This document shows positions 61,410 to 64,000 of a stretch of DNA of 64,000 bases, piece by piece; the first letter of the stretch is position 1, and each line of letters starts with the position of its first letter. The translations under genes were made by a program, and so were the position numbers. Source of the DNA: Candidatus Kapaibacterium sp. (GTDB taxonomy: Bacteria; Bacteroidota; Ignavibacteria; Kapaibacteriales; NICIL-2); NCBI GenBank assembly GCA_026003495.1, contig BPHK01000001.1, forward strand, positions 1,624,579 through 1,688,578, read 5' to 3'. A model generated the notes under the pieces. That model was not told the origin of the DNA. It searched no databases and saw only the letters and a list, made by a program, of their open reading frames with translations.

Positions 61410-61417
61410 CGAAATTA
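61410..61417 (-). promoter_or_regulatory. Promoter -7 variant TAATTTCG for tRNA-Leu/tig
   Basis: TAATTTCG on the minus strand is 31 bases before the tRNA 5' end. Nineteen bases further upstream is TTCG, which could be a -33 box (consensus TTTG). This is the best two-part match in the window. Confidence 0.45.
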
Positions 61418-61426
61418 CTGCAGCAA

Positions 61427-64000
61427 TCATCGCATGCGAACAATCAACCGCTGCCAGTGGTGCGTTCTCCCTTCAGCCACAAGAGCGAAAGCGCCCGACG
61501 GTAGCTCCGCAACATCGGCAACAATGCGGGCTGGTGTCGTGCTCCAGGCTGCCTGCCAGAGCGTCCGACCATCCAGGGAGATGATGCGCCACTGCGAGGG
61601 CTGCCCAACAAGTGCTGAAGGCGAGACGAAAACGGCGTGGTTGCCCCAAAGAGGGTCAGGCCATATGTCCATCCCTGATGGATACTGTTGCTCGGCAGCC
61701 GAGGCGAGCGCTTCGGCACGTTGGCGAAGTTCGGTGCGATTGCGCCCGAACAGGAGAAACACCTCGTAGGATCGGCTGCTTGCCGGCACAATCGGTCCAG
61801 CAAATCGCGCACCGACAGCGACAGATTTATCCCCCAAGCCTCCCATTTGCAGTGATGTCCCACGTCGGAGCGTTTCCATCTTCCGTTCGGGGAGAAAATT
61901 GCTTACGCGTGCATACGCAGCATCGAGTCCGGCACACTGGAGCTGTGCGTCGCTTTCCCCAGAGCGAACCACTGCAACAACAATTGGATCGCCAGGCATC
62001 CGCTCCATCATTTCTGCACACGCGCTTCCATGATCGAAAAGAAGGCTCACCGCAGAACTATCGCCTGCTGGAGTCAAATCGAAATCGAAATAGTGACCGA
62101 CGGCAACATCCGAACATGCAGCACTCCCCACGTTCGAGAGCGTCACTCGAAGGTGCACTGTCTGGCGATCGAGAATCTCGACCATCTCGCCGAGTTCGAT
62201 TTCACTCGGCGGCGGACTACCCACAGACGCCAAACGCAGAACTCGCCGAGTCAGCATTCCCTCGCTTGGTCGCACCAGTGGGAGAAAAGCATTGTCTGTG
62301 CGAAGTCCATCTCCCTCAATTCCACTCCAGACTTGCTCGGTCGGGAAGCTGACCACATAGACTCCACCACCGTAGAGGAGTGAGCCGAGCGATGGGACTG
62401 CCAAGCCATCGCCCTTGAGTTCCTCGCCAGACCCTGTGTTACGCCCGATCCAACCGTAATCACCGAGCGAGAGCGCAAGGCTGTCGCGCCGGATCGTCGC
62501 CCAATCTGGGGTAGGATAAAATGGTACGAGTGCAACGTCGTGGTACGCAGCGCCGCTACTTCCGCGCCCACTCACCTCGAGACGAAGGAAATGCAGCGTT
62601 GGAGCCTGCTGCGTGATCACCATTGAAAATGGACCAAGCATGAACTCTTCCTGTGCTGCAACGCTTGGACGCTCCCGCTCACTGTCAAGCACAACGACGG
62701 CATCGCTTCCGCCACCCCAGGATTGTATCACCCGGAGTGTCCACCGAAGCTGCGCCCCACTACCCAGACGATTGACCATGCGGAAATAGACCAGGACAGT
62801 ATCACCCTGCTGCGTACGCTCCAGTGGTGTACCATCGAGCCGCTGATACGTTACGCTCATTGGAACTATTGCTGGCGTCGAGAATGGATCTCGCTCGAGC
62901 GCACTGCGTGCGTTGACCATGCCGGGGAGAAGAATTGCAACGTCGGGGTTGACGTTCGATACGTCTCGTGCTGACAGGCGCACGTGTTCGATTGCTTGCA
63001 GCGCATCGAGCTGCGGGAAGCGCGAACGGACGAGCGCAAGCACACCGCTGACCATCGGCGTTGCCGAGGACGTCCCGGAAAAGTAGGTATAGTCGGCATC
63101 CGATGCATTGCCGGTTGTTCGTGCGTTGTCGCCCGGGGCGAGGATACGGCAGTGTGCCCCGATCCCCGTGCCGGGGACAATGCGTCCATCCGTCTCTGTT
63201 TCACCTACGCCGAGCACTCCTGGATACGCAGCCGGATACATCGGCTGCGAGCCTGTCCCATTGCCGGAAGCTGCCACAATTGCCACGTCATGGGCAAGAG
63301 CGAACGCGATAATGCTCTCCTCGATTGGACTTGGTGCTTGGTCTTCATTGCCCCAACTGCAGTTGACAACCTTGCACCCGCGGAGCGCTGCGTAAATGAG
63401 CGACTCATAGCCAAAGAGGATGTACCCATCGGTGCTATTGGGCGTTGCTTTGATTGGGACAAGACGACACCCCGGCGCAACTCCGCTGATGCCTTTGCCG
63501 TTGTTCTGCACAGCTGCGATGATACCCGCAACGCTTGTTCCATGCCCGTCGGTTGGATGGAACACGTTATCGGGAGCAGTGCCATCATTACGCCAGGTGA
63601 TGTTGTAGCCCCGGTAGTCATCTATGTAGCCATTGCCGTCGTCGTCAATGCCGTTGTTGGGAATTTCGCCACTATTGATGGCAATTGCGCCACCGAGGTC
63701 CTCGTGGGAGAATCGAACGCCGCTGTCGCTGACACCGATGAGCACCGACGGCGAGCCGGTGGTAATATCCCACGCTGCTGGCGCTTCGATAGCTTGCAAG
63801 TACGTTTGGTCGGAAAAGAGCGGGTCGTTCGGCACCAGCAGCAATCGCTGCCGACGGACAGGTTCGGCGTATTCGACAAGAGGGTGCGTTGCCATGAGCA
63901 ATACACAGAATTTTTCCGCAGGCAAAGGTCCGGTGTAGCGGACGCAAATCGTTCGCGCAAGCGGTTCCTCGGCACGCTCGATTGCGGCAACTTGCCAGGA
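61427..64000 (-). CDS. Subtilisin-like (S8) serine protease with probable T9SS tail (N-terminus cut)
   Basis: The frame is open to the right edge of the window and contributes 857 codons plus the stop; the signal peptide and start lie beyond base 64000. The propeptide-like region PLVEYAEPVRRQ is followed by S8 motifs: Asp in IGVSDSGVRFSHEDL, His in HGTSVAGI and Ser in GTSSATPMVSGV. The insert NNGIDDDGNGYIDDY resembles the other subtilase here. A long β-rich region follows, and a C-terminal domain (LVGQPSQWRIISLDGRTLW ... GAFALVAEGRTHHWQRLIVRM) is consistent with a T9SS sorting tail. A TTG at 63925 is an internal codon, not the start. Confidence 0.9.
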   Translation of the reverse strand, partial: SWQVAAIERAEEPLARTICVRYTGPLPAEKFCVLLMATHPLVEYAEPVRRQRLLLVPNDPLFSDQTYLQAIEAPAAWDITTGSPSVLIGVSDSGVRFSHEDLGGAIAINSGEIPNNGIDDDGNGYIDDYRGYNITWRNDGTAPDNVFHPTDGHGTSVAGIIAAVQNNGKGISGVAPGCRLVPIKATPNSTDGYILFGYESLIYAALRGCKVVNCSWGNEDQAPSPIEESIIAFALAHDVAIVAASGNGTGSQPMYPAAYPGVLGVGETETDGRIVPGTGIGAHCRILAPGDNARTTGNASDADYTYFSGTSSATPMVSGVLALVRSRFPQLDALQAIEHVRLSARDVSNVNPDVAILLPGMVNARSALERDPFSTPAIVPMSVTYQRLDGTPLERTQQGDTVLVYFRMVNRLGSGAQLRWTLRVIQSWGGGSDAVVVLDSERERPSVAAQEEFMLGPFSMVITQQAPTLHFLRLEVSGRGSSGAAYHDVALVPFYPTPDWATIRRDSLALSLGDYGWIGRNTGSGEELKGDGLAVPSLGSLLYGGGVYVVSFPTEQVWSGIEGDGLRTDNAFLPLVRPSEGMLTRRVLRLASVGSPPPSEIELGEMVEILDRQTVHLRVTLSNVGSAACSDVAVGHYFDFDLTPAGDSSAVSLLFDHGSACAEMMERMPGDPIVVAVVRSGESDAQLQCAGLDAAYARVSNFLPERKMETLRRGTSLQMGGLGDKSVAVGARFAGPIVPASSRSYEVFLLFGRNRTELRQRAEALASAAEQQYPSGMDIWPDPLWGNHAVFVSPSALVGQPSQWRIISLDGRTLWQAAWSTTPARIVADVAELPSGAFALVAEGRTHHWQRLIVRMR

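Noticed and set aside
1-64000. Mobile elements, prophage, CRISPR, defence or secretion-machine clusters
   Set aside because: No transposase, integrase, phage structural, Cas or restriction-modification genes, no att-like direct repeats around tRNA-Leu, and gene order is consistent with core chromosome.

Overview
The window is a continuous, gene-dense stretch of bacterial chromosome carrying about 50 protein genes and one tRNA gene. There are no rRNA genes, insertion sequences, prophage genes or CRISPR arrays. I infer a member of the Bacteroidota/Chlorobiota group, most like the Kapabacteria/Ignavibacteria side. The reasons are: C-terminal sorting domains of the type IX secretion (T9SS) kind on a 1567-residue secreted protein and two subtilases; promoter -7 boxes fitting TAnnTTTG, the pattern known from Bacteroidota; the bacillithiol enzymes BshC and YpdA; the HpnC/HpnD squalene pair; a small Hc1-type histone-like protein; and a PD40-repeat OmpA protein with a preceding outer-membrane barrel. 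The species assignment is an inference from gene content only.

Layout. 1-4445 (minus): a tightly overlapping operon of LEA14-like lipoprotein, CNNM/CBS membrane protein, HIT phosphorylase-like protein, rsmA, PAP2 phosphatase and a YjbQ-family protein cut by the window edge. 4569-6645 (minus): bshC and a single-domain response regulator. 6779-8257 (plus): aldehyde dehydrogenase behind a promoter and a palindrome. 8217-16598 (minus): an envelope-oriented operon of ppiD-like foldase, hpnC, hpnD, nuoE-like, degenerate rhomboid-like membrane protein, mrdA (PBP2) and an orphan solute-binding lipoprotein. 16712-18913 (plus): MBL hydrolase, Rieske protein and queG, running tail to tail into ypdA. 19929-25810 (plus): FN3-like secreted protein, VWA/anchor-domain/barrel protein and a UMF1-type MFS transporter. 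25800-30160 (minus): purM, then a DUF1446 protein, a DUF2279 protein and a GT2 glycosyltransferase. 30270-31289 (plus): rodZ-like. 31298-37420 (minus): hinT, kdsD/kpsF and the giant T9SS protein. 37641-42189 (minus): purN, an SDR-like protein, a short methionine synthase and cdd. 42456-45547 (plus): T9SS subtilase and histone-like gene. 45562-49635 (minus): glycosyltransferase-like, MsbA-like ABC exporter and rlmD. 49701-52844 (plus): outer-membrane barrel, OmpA/PD40 protein and truA. 53085-57983: acyl-CoA dehydrogenase (minus), then MTHFR fusion, RDD protein and tryptophan dioxygenase (plus). 57985-61378 (minus): tRNA-Leu, tig, clpP, clpX. 61427-64000 (minus): a second subtilase, cut by the window edge. 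No gap between genes exceeds about 300 bases.

How it fits together. Most genes are housekeeping: purine synthesis, one-carbon/methionine metabolism, rRNA and tRNA modification, proteolysis, cell wall and LPS precursors, thiol redox. They are mixed with large secreted or outer-membrane proteins. The methionine branch is the most unusual part. The methionine synthase begins exactly at its B12 module, and the homocysteine-methyltransferase half of the MTHFR fusion has lost its zinc ligands. The regulatory layer is also informative: a shared -7 box recurs 20-70 bases upstream of leading genes, one copy is merged with the T-tract of an upstream terminator, and two long palindromes sit in divergent promoter regions. 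I found no defence system or obviously novel enzyme cluster.
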